49,351 nt of DNA from CAYZAW01 sp964476505 (lineage in GTDB: Bacteria; Bacillota; Clostridia; Christensenellales; CAG-138): the NCBI GenBank assembly GCA_964476505.1, contig CAYZAW010000009.1:1-49351 (forward strand), written 5' to 3'. The notes under the pieces were generated by a model, which did no database searches, was not told where the DNA came from, and saw only the letters and a program-made list of their open reading frames with translations. Shown one piece after another: positions 7,480 through 15,533 of this stretch. Position 1 is the stretch's first letter, and every line of letters starts with the position of its first letter. Position numbers and translations under genes: made by a program.

Positions 7480-7506
7480 GATCCAGAACGATTTAGGAGG
7501 CAACTG

Positions 7507-8793
7507 ATGAAACAAACATCTTACGGCTTTGACACCTTACAGCTCCATGCGGGCTATCAAAATAACGATGTCGGCGCACGCGCCGTTCCCATTTACCAGA
7601 CCACGGCGTACCTGTTTGAGGATACGGCAGACGCGGCGGCGCAATTTAACCTAACTAAGCCCGGCAGCATCTATACGCGGCTAGGAAACCCCACGACCGC
7701 CGTTTTGGAGGAGCGCATTGCGGCGTTGGAGGGCGGCGTTGGCACGGTGTGCTTTGCGTCCGGCATGGCGGCGGTGCTCGCGGCTATCCAAAACCTTGCG
7801 GAATGCGGCAGTGAGGTGATCGCGCTTTCCACCATTTACGGCGGCACTTACACACTGCTGTTCCAGCGCTTTTACCAGCGCTACGGTATCCGGGTGCACC
7901 GCATCGACCCGGAGGATCTAACTGGCCTTGCGGCAGCTGTTAACGACAAGACCCGCTGCGTGTATATCGAAACGCTTGGAAATCCCAACGTGAACATTCC
8001 GGATATCGAAGGAATCGCCGCGATCGCACACGAAAACGGCTTGCCGTTGATCGCAGACAATACCTTTGGCACTCCGTATCTACTGGACTGCAAGGCGCAC
8101 GGCATCGATTTTACCGTGCATTCGCTTACCAAATACATAGGCGGGCACGGCAGCTCCATGGGCGGCTCGGTGACCGATCTTGGTACATTCTCCTTTAAAA
8201 ACAACCCACGCTTTCAGGAATATAACACGCCGGATAATTCCTACCACGGCGTAGTGTATGCCGACCTTGGCGAAACCGGGTATCTCACAAAGCTAAGAGT
8301 AGGGTTTCTGCGGGATACGGGCGCGTGCCTTTCACCCTTCAACTCGTTCTTGCTGTTGACCGGCTTGGAAACGTTGAGCCTGCGGGTAGAGCGGCATTGC
8401 GAGAATGCGCTGGCGGTAGCGAAGCATTTGCAGGCGCATCCGGACGTAAGCTGGGTCAGCTACCCGGCGCTTCCCGGTGACAGGTATTACGAGCGTGCGC
8501 AAAAATACCTGCCCCGCGGCTGCGGCGCGATATTCACCTTTGGCATCAAGGGCGGTGCCGAGGCTGGTGCAAGGTTCATCGATAACCTAAAGCTGTTCTC
8601 TCACGTAGCCAACGTGGCGGATGCTCGCTCTTTGGTGGTACACCCCGCCAGCACCACGCATTCGCAGTTGGATGAAGAAGGGCTAAAGGCTGCCGGGATC
8701 ACGGCGGATACCATCCGTCTTTCCATTGGGCTGGAGGATGTAAACGATTTGATCGCCGATTTAGACGCCGCTATTGCCGCGGCGCGGGCGTAA
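7507..8793 (+). CDS. metY: O-acetylhomoserine sulfhydrylase
   Basis: A 428-residue PLP enzyme of the Cys/Met metabolism family. It would convert O-acetylhomoserine plus sulfide to homocysteine and acetate in the cytoplasm (direct sulfhydrylation). Visible marks are YTRLGNPTTAVLEERIAALE near residue 60, FASGMAA, the aspartate-containing IADNTFGTPYL, and the PLP lysine in SLTKYIGGHG. The length of about 430 residues and the insertion NNPRFQEYNTPDNSYHGVVY separate MetY from the shorter cystathionine gamma-synthases. AGGAGG lies eight bases before the ATG. It is the first structural gene behind the leader attenuator and partners with MetA just downstream. Confidence 0.93.
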   Translation: MKQTSYGFDTLQLHAGYQNNDVGARAVPIYQTTAYLFEDTADAAAQFNLTKPGSIYTRLGNPTTAVLEERIAALEGGVGTVCFASGMAAVLAAIQNLAECGSEVIALSTIYGGTYTLLFQRFYQRYGIRVHRIDPEDLTGLAAAVNDKTRCVYIETLGNPNVNIPDIEGIAAIAHENGLPLIADNTFGTPYLLDCKAHGIDFTVHSLTKYIGGHGSSMGGSVTDLGTFSFKNNPRFQEYNTPDNSYHGVVYADLGETGYLTKLRVGFLRDTGACLSPFNSFLLLTGLETLSLRVERHCENALAVAKHLQAHPDVSWVSYPALPGDRYYERAQKYLPRGCGAIFTFGIKGGAEAGARFIDNLKLFSHVANVADARSLVVHPASTTHSQLDEEGLKAAGITADTIRLSIGLEDVNDLIADLDAAIAAARA

Positions 8794-8806
8794 GGAGGGG
8801 AGCGCA

Positions 8807-9760
8807 ATGCCAGTGAAGATACCCAACGATCTGCCCGCCGCAAAAACGTTGACGGACGAGAATATTTTCGTAATGACCCATAGCCGTGCTGCCAGCCAAG
8901 ACATCAGACCGCTGCAAATTGCCATATTCAACCTGATGCCTACCAAGGAAACCACCGAAACGCAGCTGCTGCGGCTTCTTGGAAACACCGCCCTGCAGGT
9001 GGAGGTGACCCTGCTGCATACGGCAAGCTATACCTCCCGGCATACCACAAAGGATCATTTAACATCCTTTTACCGCACCTTTGACGAGGTGCGCAATCAA
9101 AAGTTCGACGGCTTGATCGTGACCGGCGCACCCGTGGAGCAAATGCCCTTTGAGGACGTAGCCTACTGGCCGGAGATCTGCCGGGTGTTCCGCTGGGCGG
9201 AAACGCATGTGTTTTCCGTGCTGTTCATCTGCTGGGCGGCACAGGCGGCGCTGCACTATTACTACGGTATAGAGAAGCAGCCCCTGCCACATAAGCTGTT
9301 TGGCGTGTATCCGCACCGCGTGTTGCAGCCAACCCACAGGCTGCTTCGCGGCTTTGACGATGTGTTTTACGCGCCCCACAGCCGCCACACCACCGTACGC
9401 GTGCAGGACGTTGCCGCTGTTTCGGATTTAGAGGTGCTTTCCGTATCGGAGCAGGCGGGGCTGTACCTAGCCGCCAGCCGGGACGGCAGCCGCGTGTTCG
9501 TAACAGGCCACAGCGAGTACGATCCCACCACGCTGGAGCAGGAGTTCCTGCGGGATCAAAACGCCGGGCTTGCCATCGAGCCGCCATTTAACTATTATCC
9601 CGGCAACGACAGCTCCCAGCCGCCGCAGGTCACATGGCGCTCCCACGGCAATCTGCTGTTTGGCAACTGGCTCAATTACTTTGTGTATCAGGAAACGCCA
9701 TACGATATCGAATCCGTAAAGAATGAACAACAACCTGTGTCCAACAGGGCAGCGGTGTAA
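8807..9760 (+). CDS. metA: Homoserine O-acetyltransferase (MetA family)
   Basis: A 317-residue MetA-type acyltransferase of the class I glutamine amidotransferase fold. The catalytic triad is clear: Cys142 in FICWAAQAALH, His235 and Glu237 in TGHSEYD. Residue 111 is Glu (GAPVEQM); in the family, Glu at this position goes with acetyl-CoA use and Gly with succinyl-CoA, so despite the usual 'succinyltransferase' label the predicted product is O-acetylhomoserine, the substrate of the adjacent MetY. The ATG at 8807 follows AAGGAGGGG that overlaps the metY stop. The in-frame upstream extension from 8774 lies inside metY and is not used. Confidence 0.93.
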   Translation: MPVKIPNDLPAAKTLTDENIFVMTHSRAASQDIRPLQIAIFNLMPTKETTETQLLRLLGNTALQVEVTLLHTASYTSRHTTKDHLTSFYRTFDEVRNQKFDGLIVTGAPVEQMPFEDVAYWPEICRVFRWAETHVFSVLFICWAAQAALHYYYGIEKQPLPHKLFGVYPHRVLQPTHRLLRGFDDVFYAPHSRHTTVRVQDVAAVSDLEVLSVSEQAGLYLAASRDGSRVFVTGHSEYDPTTLEQEFLRDQNAGLAIEPPFNYYPGNDSSQPPQVTWRSHGNLLFGNWLNYFVYQETPYDIESVKNEQQPVSNRAAV

Positions 9761-9771
9761 AGGAGAACAGT

Positions 9772-10659
9772 ATGCTTATCAGCCGGTTATTACAAAACAA
9801 ACCCTTAACGGTATCCTGCGAGCTGTTCCCCCCAAAGCCGGGGCAGAGCATCGAGCCTGCCTGCAAGGTGGTGGAGGAAACGGCGGCGCTTCGCCCGGAC
9901 TTTATCAGCGTGACGTACGGTGCGGCTGGCAGCACCTCTAAAAACACCATTGCCATCTGCGAAGCGGTGCAGGCGCAGGAGGTTCCCGCACTGGCGCACT
10001 TGACCTGCTGCTCGGCTGATAAAAACGACATCAGCGCGTATCTGGATCGCTTGGTAAAAAGCGGCATCCATAACGTGCTGGCGCTTCGCGGAGACATTCC
10101 CGAGGGGATGGAATTTCCAACGCCCCGGCAGTTTACCCACGCGGTGGAGCTGGTATCCACCATTCGGGAGTACGGCGGCTTTTGCATCGGTGCGGCCTGC
10201 TACCCGGAGGGGCATGTAGAAGCGCCCTCGCAGGAGGAGGATATCTGCCGGTTGAAGGAAAAGGTGGATGCCGGCTGTGATTTCTTGACCACGCAGATGT
10301 TTTTTGACAACAATATGTTATACCGTTTTTTATACCGGGCGCTGGCGGCTGGCATCAACGTGCCGGTGATCGCGGGCATCATGCCCATCACCAGCCGGGT
10401 GATGGTGGAGCGTAGCATCAAGCTGTCCGGCGCAACGCTGCCGCCCCGCTTCCTGCGGCTTTTAGACCGCTTTGGTGGGGATAAGGCCGCCATGGAGCAG
10501 GCAGGAATCGCCTATGCCACGGATCAGATCATCGACCTGATCGCAAACGGCGTGCGCGGCGTGCATATTTACACCATGAACCGCCCGGAGATCGCGAAAA
10601 AGATCATACAAAACCTGTCCTGCATCGTGAAAGCGAGAAACGTCAATGCGGTTGGATAA
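9772..10659 (+). CDS. metF: 5,10-methylenetetrahydrofolate reductase
   Basis: A 295-residue FAD-containing TIM-barrel enzyme that reduces methylene-THF to 5-methyl-THF, the methyl donor for MetH encoded two genes later. The family opening VSCELFPPKPGQ with its catalytic Glu, the FISVTYGAAGS strand, NVLALRGDIP and DFLTTQMFFDN are all present, and the length is normal for a bacterial MetF without a regulatory domain. AAGGAG precedes the ATG, and the 3' end overlaps the next gene by 14 bases. No MetV-type partner is encoded beside it; the next gene is the MetH reactivation domain instead. The reductant is probably NADH or reduced ferredoxin. Confidence 0.93.
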   Translation: MLISRLLQNKPLTVSCELFPPKPGQSIEPACKVVEETAALRPDFISVTYGAAGSTSKNTIAICEAVQAQEVPALAHLTCCSADKNDISAYLDRLVKSGIHNVLALRGDIPEGMEFPTPRQFTHAVELVSTIREYGGFCIGAACYPEGHVEAPSQEEDICRLKEKVDAGCDFLTTQMFFDNNMLYRFLYRALAAGINVPVIAGIMPITSRVMVERSIKLSGATLPPRFLRLLDRFGGDKAAMEQAGIAYATDQIIDLIANGVRGVHIYTMNRPEIAKKIIQNLSCIVKARNVNAVG

Positions 10660-11278
10660 GGAAGAAATCCGCAGGCTGTTAGGAATCAAGCAGCCGGATA
10701 CAGCAAGCGATGTGCTGATTGACGGCTGCATCCCCATGCTCCAAAGCGCCGCCGCGCCTGCCTATGTTGCGGCTTTGTGCAGCGTGGAGGCGGCGGGGGA
10801 GCAGGTGCTGCTGGATGGCTACCCAATCAACAGCGCGACGCTGTTGGTGCACCTTACCGGCTGTAAAAGCGCGCTACTGATGGCGGCAACACTGGGGCAG
10901 GAGGTAGATAGGCTGCTGCTTCGGGAAAGCAAGCTGGAAATCAGCCGGGCGGTGGTGCTGCAAGCCGCTGCCGCTGCGGCGATCGAGGCCTTTTGCGACG
11001 AAGCGCAGGCGCAGGCTTTAGCGGAGTACGCGCCGGGGCTGTATATGAAGCCAAGGTTTTCTCCGGGGTACGGAGATTTCTCGTTATCCCATCAGGGCTG
11101 GCTGTTGGAGCGGCTGCAAGCGCAAAAACGCATCGGCCTTTTTCTAACAGAAGCGCAAATGCTGACCCCTACCAAGTCCGTGACCGCCGTAATCGGCCTG
11201 ACCGCGGAGAAAACGAGCTGCTCGGAGCACAAATGCGCAACCTGCGGCAATACGAATTGCGCGTTTAAGAAGGAGTGA
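10646..11278 (+). CDS. Free-standing MetH activation-domain protein
   Basis: A 210-residue homologue of the C-terminal reactivation domain of cobalamin-dependent methionine synthase. The signature PRFSPGYGDFSLSHQ, which contacts S-adenosylmethionine and the cobalamin, is at about residues 132-146. In E. coli this domain is fused to MetH; here it is a separate gene and the neighbouring metH stops after the B12 domain. The two should act together to re-methylate inactive cob(II)alamin. The last 20 residues carry four Cys (CSEHKCATCGNTNC), as in many clostridial versions and possibly binding metal or Fe-S; this differs from the E. coli domain. It overlaps metF by 14 bases. Confidence 0.87.
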   Translation: MRLDKEEIRRLLGIKQPDTASDVLIDGCIPMLQSAAAPAYVAALCSVEAAGEQVLLDGYPINSATLLVHLTGCKSALLMAATLGQEVDRLLLRESKLEISRAVVLQAAAAAAIEAFCDEAQAQALAEYAPGLYMKPRFSPGYGDFSLSHQGWLLERLQAQKRIGLFLTEAQMLTPTKSVTAVIGLTAEKTSCSEHKCATCGNTNCAFKKE

Positions 11279-11283
11279 TTCCC

Positions 11284-13665
11284 ATGCAAGGCATATTACA
11301 GGCGGCAAAAAACCAAATACTGTTCTTTGACGGCGCGATGGGCACCATGCTGCAAGCAGCGGGGCTTTCTGCCGGCGAGCTGCCGGAGGTGTGGAATATC
11401 ACCCATCCCGAGGTGGTGCGGCACATACACGAAAGCTATCTTGCGGCGGGGGCAAATATCCTAAAAACCAATACCTTTGGCAACAACGCCATCAAATTAA
11501 AGGACAGCGGGTACACCGTTTCGCAAGCGGCGCGGGCGGCGGTGGAGAACGCAAAGGCCGCCATCAATAATACGCCGGGCGATACGCCCCGCTTTGTGGC
11601 GTACGACGTAGGTCCCACGGGGAAGCTTTTGCAGCCCTTGGGGGATCTTGCCTTTGAGGCGGCATATCAGCTGTTTCGGGAAGGAATCGAAGCGGGTGCG
11701 GCAGCCGGCGCGGATGCCATCCTGATTGAAACCATGTCCGATACATACGAATTAAAAGCGGCGGTTCTGGCGGCAAAGGAAACAACAGACCTTCCCGTAT
11801 ACGCCACGGTATCGCCCGACAGAAGCGGCAGGCTGCTTTCCGGCGGAGATATGGCGGCAGTGGCGGCGCTTTTAGAGGGCTTGCGGGTAGACGGCCTTGG
11901 GCTAAACTGTGGCATGGGGCCTGTGGAAATGCTGCCGATATTACAGGCGCTTTCGCAAATCTCGGATACGCCGCTGATTTTGAACCCCAACGCGGGGCTG
12001 CCAAAGGAGTGCAACGGAAAAACTGTGTACGATGTTGCTCCCGAGGAATTTGCTGCGCATATGGAGCAGGCGGTAGCAATCGGCGTGCAGTACTTAGGCG
12101 GCTGCTGCGGCACAACGCCGGCGCATATAGGGGCGTTGGTAAAGCACTGTAACGGCATTCGCCCGCAAGACCGCCCCGTCCATACGCGAACGGTGATCGC
12201 CTCCTACGGGCACGGTGTTGCGTTTGAAAACGCAACCGTACTGATCGGCGAGCGCATCAACCCAACGGGCAAGCCCAAGCTGAAGGAAGCGCTTCGAAAG
12301 CAGGATATGGACTATATTTTGCAGGAGGGCGTTCGCCAGCAGCAGGCAGGCGCACAGGTGCTGGATGTAAACGCCGGGCTGCCCGAGATAGACGAAACGG
12401 CAACGCTGTGCCGCATGGTACAGGAATTACAGGGGGTAACAGACCTGCCCCTTTGCATCGATACCGCAAGCCCTGCTGCTATGGAGCAGGCTTTGCGCCT
12501 GTACAACGGCAAGGCGCTTATCAATTCCGTGAACGGCAAGCGTGAAAGCATGGAGGCGATATTCCCACTGGTACAGCGCTATGGTGGGGTAGTGATCGCC
12601 CTAACGCTGGACGAAGCGGGCATTCCGGAAACGGCAGAGGGGCGCGTTACGATCGCCCGGCGCATCATAGATACGGCGGCAACGTACGGCATACAGAAGC
12701 GGGATATCATCGTTGATCCTCTTACCATGACCATCAGCGCGGGCGGCAACAACGCCGTTGTTACCTTGGAGGCTATGGAACGCATCCAACGCGAACTGGG
12801 GGTCAAAACCTCCCTTGGCGTTTCCAATGTGTCCTTTGGCCTGCCGGAGCGGGAGCGCGTGAACACGGCGTTTTTTGCCATCGCCATGGGAAAAGGGCTT
12901 TCCGCCGCCATCTGCAATCCGCTGTCCGAGCGGATGATGGACGCTTGGCGTGCGGCAAACGCGCTATTGGCTAGAGACGATAACTGCTCCGATTATATCG
13001 CGGCCTACGGCGGGCAGACGGTGCCCGTTTCGCAAGCTGAAGTACAGGCGGTAACGCTGATGCAGGCGGTGTCTCTCGGCCTTCGGGCGCAGGCGGCGCA
13101 GGCGGCAAAGGAAGCGCTTAATACCATTCCACCGCTTACCGTGATAGAAGAACAAATGATCCCTGCGCTAAACGCAGTGGGCGAGGAATACGAAAGCGGC
13201 AAGCGATATCTACCACAGCTGTTGATGAGCGCCGAGGCGGCAAAGGACGCTTTCTCGGTACTGCGGGGCGCTATGGGCGCGGCAGGCAGCAAAAGCCTGG
13301 GCACGGTCATTCTGGCTACTGTGCAGGGGGATGTGCACGATATCGGTAAAAACATCGTAAAGGCCGTGCTGGAAAACTATAATTTTCATGTGGTAGACTT
13401 GGGGCGGGATGTGCCGCCGGAAACGGTGGTACACGCGGCGCGGGAGCATCAATGCCGCCTTGTGGGTTTATCCGCTTTAATGACCACCACCGTAAAAAGC
13501 ATGGAGAAAACGATATCCCTGCTACGGGAGGCGCTGCCGAACTGCCACATCATGACAGGCGGTGCGGTCTTAACGGAGGAGTACGCCGCCTCCATCGGGT
13601 CGGACTGCTACGCAAAGGACGCTATGGCAAGCGTGCGCTTTGCCCAGCAGGTGTTTGGCATATAA
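11284..13665 (+). CDS. metH: Cobalamin-dependent methionine synthase lacking the activation domain
   Basis: A 793-residue enzyme that transfers the methyl group of 5-methyl-THF via B12 to homocysteine. Order of domains: homocysteine-binding barrel (about 1-290) with zinc Cys ligands in GLNCG and the pair C274/C275 (GGCCGT); pterin-binding barrel (about 300-570, with IGERINPTGKPKLKEAL and VLDVNAGLPE); B12 cap and B12-binding module (about 590-793) with the DxHxxG motif GDVHDIGKN, His685 being the lower cobalt ligand. It is about 400 residues shorter than the E. coli enzyme because the reactivation domain is the preceding gene. The ATG at 11284 has AAGAAGGAG upstream; the GTG at 11275 overlaps that site. 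Confidence 0.93.
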   Translation: MQGILQAAKNQILFFDGAMGTMLQAAGLSAGELPEVWNITHPEVVRHIHESYLAAGANILKTNTFGNNAIKLKDSGYTVSQAARAAVENAKAAINNTPGDTPRFVAYDVGPTGKLLQPLGDLAFEAAYQLFREGIEAGAAAGADAILIETMSDTYELKAAVLAAKETTDLPVYATVSPDRSGRLLSGGDMAAVAALLEGLRVDGLGLNCGMGPVEMLPILQALSQISDTPLILNPNAGLPKECNGKTVYDVAPEEFAAHMEQAVAIGVQYLGGCCGTTPAHIGALVKHCNGIRPQDRPVHTRTVIASYGHGVAFENATVLIGERINPTGKPKLKEALRKQDMDYILQEGVRQQQAGAQVLDVNAGLPEIDETATLCRMVQELQGVTDLPLCIDTASPAAMEQALRLYNGKALINSVNGKRESMEAIFPLVQRYGGVVIALTLDEAGIPETAEGRVTIARRIIDTAATYGIQKRDIIVDPLTMTISAGGNNAVVTLEAMERIQRELGVKTSLGVSNVSFGLPERERVNTAFFAIAMGKGLSAAICNPLSERMMDAWRAANALLARDDNCSDYIAAYGGQTVPVSQAEVQAVTLMQAVSLGLRAQAAQAAKEALNTIPPLTVIEEQMIPALNAVGEEYESGKRYLPQLLMSAEAAKDAFSVLRGAMGAAGSKSLGTVILATVQGDVHDIGKNIVKAVLENYNFHVVDLGRDVPPETVVHAAREHQCRLVGLSALMTTTVKSMEKTISLLREALPNCHIMTGGAVLTEEYAASIGSDCYAKDAMASVRFAQQVFGI

Positions 13666-13696
13666 AAACCGGAGCGCCGCATTTGCGCCCCGGTTT
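13666..13696 (+). terminator. Hairpin directly after metH
   Basis: Stem AAACCGG (13666-13672) with CCGGTTT (13690-13696), extended inside by GCGC/GCGC after one mismatch. It lacks a long T tract and is followed by a second, stronger terminator. Confidence 0.6.
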
Positions 13697-13714
13697 CGAA
13701 AGATCGTTATACTT

Positions 13715-13749
13715 GCCGCCTTGGGTTATGCCCGGGCGGCTTTTTTCTT
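13715..13749 (+). terminator. Main terminator of the methionine operon
   Basis: Stem GCCGCC (13715-13720) with GGCGGC (13735-13740), inner GGG/CCC, then TTTTTTCTTTTT. It overlaps the last codons of the convergent minus-strand metallophosphoesterase, whose Lys/Ala-rich C-terminus is encoded by the same bases. Confidence 0.8.
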
Positions 13750-14943
13750 TTTGCGTTTAACAGCTTTAAAAATGGACGTAATAAGTAAGATCACGATTAA
13801 CAGCAGCAGCACAATGATCGGCAAGCCGGTTTTCACAAATGCCGCGCCCAGCGTGCTGTTGCCGTTGGAGGCCAAGAAGAAATAAGGAATGGCGGAAAGC
13901 CCCTGCCCCTCGCCCCGGGCGGCATAGTTGACCAAATAGGTTTCAAATGTATCCGGCGTGTCCTCATCAAAAACCAGCATGCGCGCGCCGCGAACGCCAG
14001 AATCGTTATAACTGGAATACGTGCTGCCGGGAGCCATGATCAGTTGAATACCGTCTTTTTTAACGGTAAAGGTATTCACATGGTCGTGCCCGAAAAAGGC
14101 GGCGATCACGTTGCCGTTGGCTACCCAGCCCGCAAATTGCCCCTCATTCTTGCCTGAGGGGGAAGGTGCTTCCAATATACCGCCGTCTAAAATCGCCTCG
14201 CTATTGGTTTGAAAATACCGGCCCGCTCCATTGCCCTTGCCGGCAAACGCATTCTCGTCCTGCTTCGCGGTGGGGGTGAGAATGTCGTATATTTCGCCTA
14301 CGATGATGTGTTGGAATACATAGGTAGGCACATCGTAGGCGGTATCGCTAAACCACTCCACCTGCTCCCGGGAAACACAGGCGTAATCGCCGGTTTCGTC
14401 GTAATCGAGAGAGTCGATCATGCATAAGTCCAGCACGATTTTACTGCCGTCGCTGTTATAAACGGGAATGTGATAGGTGCCGCAGCCGGGAAGCGCGTCT
14501 CCTTCGTCCACGGCAAGGCAGCCGGGAAAGGTTTTGTAATAAGCCATCTGCCACTCTCTGCTGACTCCGCTTTCGCTGTCGTGGTTGCCAAACACCACCG
14601 CAAAGGGGATGTTGCGGCTAACGATGGGTGCCATCACGTGGTCGATCGTGGCCTTTACATATTTCTCCTGATCCCCCAAATGGAGCCGTTCAATGCTGCC
14701 GTCCACCTGATCTCCCAACAACAGCACCAAATCCGGCTGTTCGGTGTCTAACGTGTCTGCCACGGCTTCTGCAAGAAAAGGATTGCCGTAATGGATATCC
14801 TGCGCGTCTGCGTACAGCATCACCTTCAGCCTGCCGCTTTCTGGAAAGCGAAAGGAGACCGCCTCCTTCGCTGCAAAAGCAGTGGAGGCTGCCATGCATA
14901 TAAACACGAATGTAAAAAGCAATGCCAAATATCGTTTTCGCAT
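13726..14943 (-). CDS. Membrane-anchored metallophosphoesterase
   Basis: A 405-residue calcineurin-like phosphoesterase. Residues about 6-25 are a signal peptide ending in AFA, and residues about 372-393 form a C-terminal membrane helix followed by a KRKKKK tail, so the catalytic part faces outside. Metal-binding motifs appear in order: D-Q-D-I-H (YADAQDIHYG), GDQVDGS, GNHDSESG, and GHDHVNTF, the first being a variant of the usual DxH. Proteins of this type are near the Icc/purple-acid group and hydrolyse phosphomonoesters or diesters; the substrate is not evident. The ATG at 14943 has GAGG six bases upstream, and an upstream TTG is less likely. It converges with the methionine operon. Confidence 0.82.
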   Translation of the reverse strand: MRKRYLALLFTFVFICMAASTAFAAKEAVSFRFPESGRLKVMLYADAQDIHYGNPFLAEAVADTLDTEQPDLVLLLGDQVDGSIERLHLGDQEKYVKATIDHVMAPIVSRNIPFAVVFGNHDSESGVSREWQMAYYKTFPGCLAVDEGDALPGCGTYHIPVYNSDGSKIVLDLCMIDSLDYDETGDYACVSREQVEWFSDTAYDVPTYVFQHIIVGEIYDILTPTAKQDENAFAGKGNGAGRYFQTNSEAILDGGILEAPSPSGKNEGQFAGWVANGNVIAAFFGHDHVNTFTVKKDGIQLIMAPGSTYSSYNDSGVRGARMLVFDEDTPDTFETYLVNYAARGEGQGLSAIPYFFLASNGNSTLGAAFVKTGLPIIVLLLLIVILLITSIFKAVKRKKKKAARA

Positions 14944-15020
14944 AACACACCTCAATGCTGTATCGTCCTATTCCACATTTTAGTATGATGGTTTCTTGAT
15001 GCGGTTGCAAGTACGAATTA

Positions 15021-15052
15021 CAGGAAACACCGCCGAAATATTACGGCGGTGT
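15021..15052 (-). terminator. Terminator after the MoaD-like gene
   Basis: Nine-bp stem ACACCGCCG/CGGCGGTGT with an eight-base A/T-rich loop, 31 bases beyond the minus-strand stop at 15083; on the minus strand it is followed by TTCC only, so it may be modest in strength. Confidence 0.55.
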
Positions 15053-15082
15053 AGAAAATGTTTTTATTCTATATTTACCTTG

Positions 15083-15316
15083 TTATCCGCCGGTTACCAG
15101 CATAAAAAAACCCACCACATCCCCGTCGGCAAGGGGCGTGTTTAGCGGTTCCCGTGCGCCGTTGATGCTCACCAGCAGCAGTTTGGCGTGGAGCGGATTG
15201 CAGCGTACGACCTTCAGCGCATCCCGTAACGTGGCGCCCGCAGGCAGCTCCACCCAGCCGCGCTCATCTAACCGGCTTCTGTCGCAACCGTGGGGCGGGA
15301 TGATCTTAACCCGCAT
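15083..15316 (-). CDS. MoaD/ThiS-like sulfur carrier of the AOR cluster
   Basis: A 77-residue beta-grasp protein ending in VTGG. The terminal Gly-Gly is the mark of ThiS/MoaD carriers, which are adenylylated and then thiocarboxylated at that end. Other ubiquitin-like features are ELPAGATLRDAL (helix start) and PLADGDVVGFF just before the tail, equivalent to the 'DGDEV.ffppvaGG' of MoaD. It overlaps the preceding ferredoxin gene by 11 bases and is the third gene after an AOR-type oxidoreductase, so it probably gives dithiolene sulfur for the pterin cofactor of that enzyme. Use in another sulfur-transfer route is possible. Confidence 0.8.
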   Translation of the reverse strand: MRVKIIPPHGCDRSRLDERGWVELPAGATLRDALKVVRCNPLHAKLLLVSINGAREPLNTPLADGDVVGFFMLVTGG

Positions 15317-15533
15317 CGGCAGTTTCCTCCATGGTGATCACATCCATCGGGCAGGCTTTTTCGCACATGCCGCAGCCGATGCAGCCCTCCTCTGCCAGCT
15401 CCGGGCAGGGCTTGATGTACTTGCCCTGCTTGCGAACGTTGGTCATGGCAAGGCAGGAGATAGGGCAGGCCTGCGCGCAGATGCCGCAGGATACGCAATT
15501 TTTATAAAAGAATACAGGATGCTTTTTTGCCAT
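15306..15533 (-). CDS. 2x[4Fe-4S] ferredoxin of the AOR cluster
   Basis: A 75-residue ferredoxin with motifs CVSCGICAQACP and CIGCGMCEKACP. Its start codon abuts the stop of the aldehyde oxidoreductase gene (adjacent bases 15533/15534), so it is translated from the same message and is the likely electron acceptor or small subunit of that enzyme. Between the motifs there is a linker of about 27 residues including an extra CP (KPCPEL), longer than in simple clostridial ferredoxins and like those of AOR- and YdhY-type partners. Confidence 0.88.
   Translation of the reverse strand: MAKKHPVFFYKNCVSCGICAQACPISCLAMTNVRKQGKYIKPCPELAEEGCIGCGMCEKACPMDVITMEETADAG

Noticed and set aside
7276..7500. SAM-I riboswitch or Met T-box upstream of metY
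   Set aside because: None of the conserved SAM-I core segments nor the T-box AGGGTGG-ACCGCG motif is seen; instead the region has a translated-looking Met-rich ORF and a simple terminator. A covariance search would settle it.
13751..13885. Small plus-strand frames after metH
   Set aside because: They start inside the terminator region and run antisense to the membrane helix of the metallophosphoesterase, with no ribosome site.
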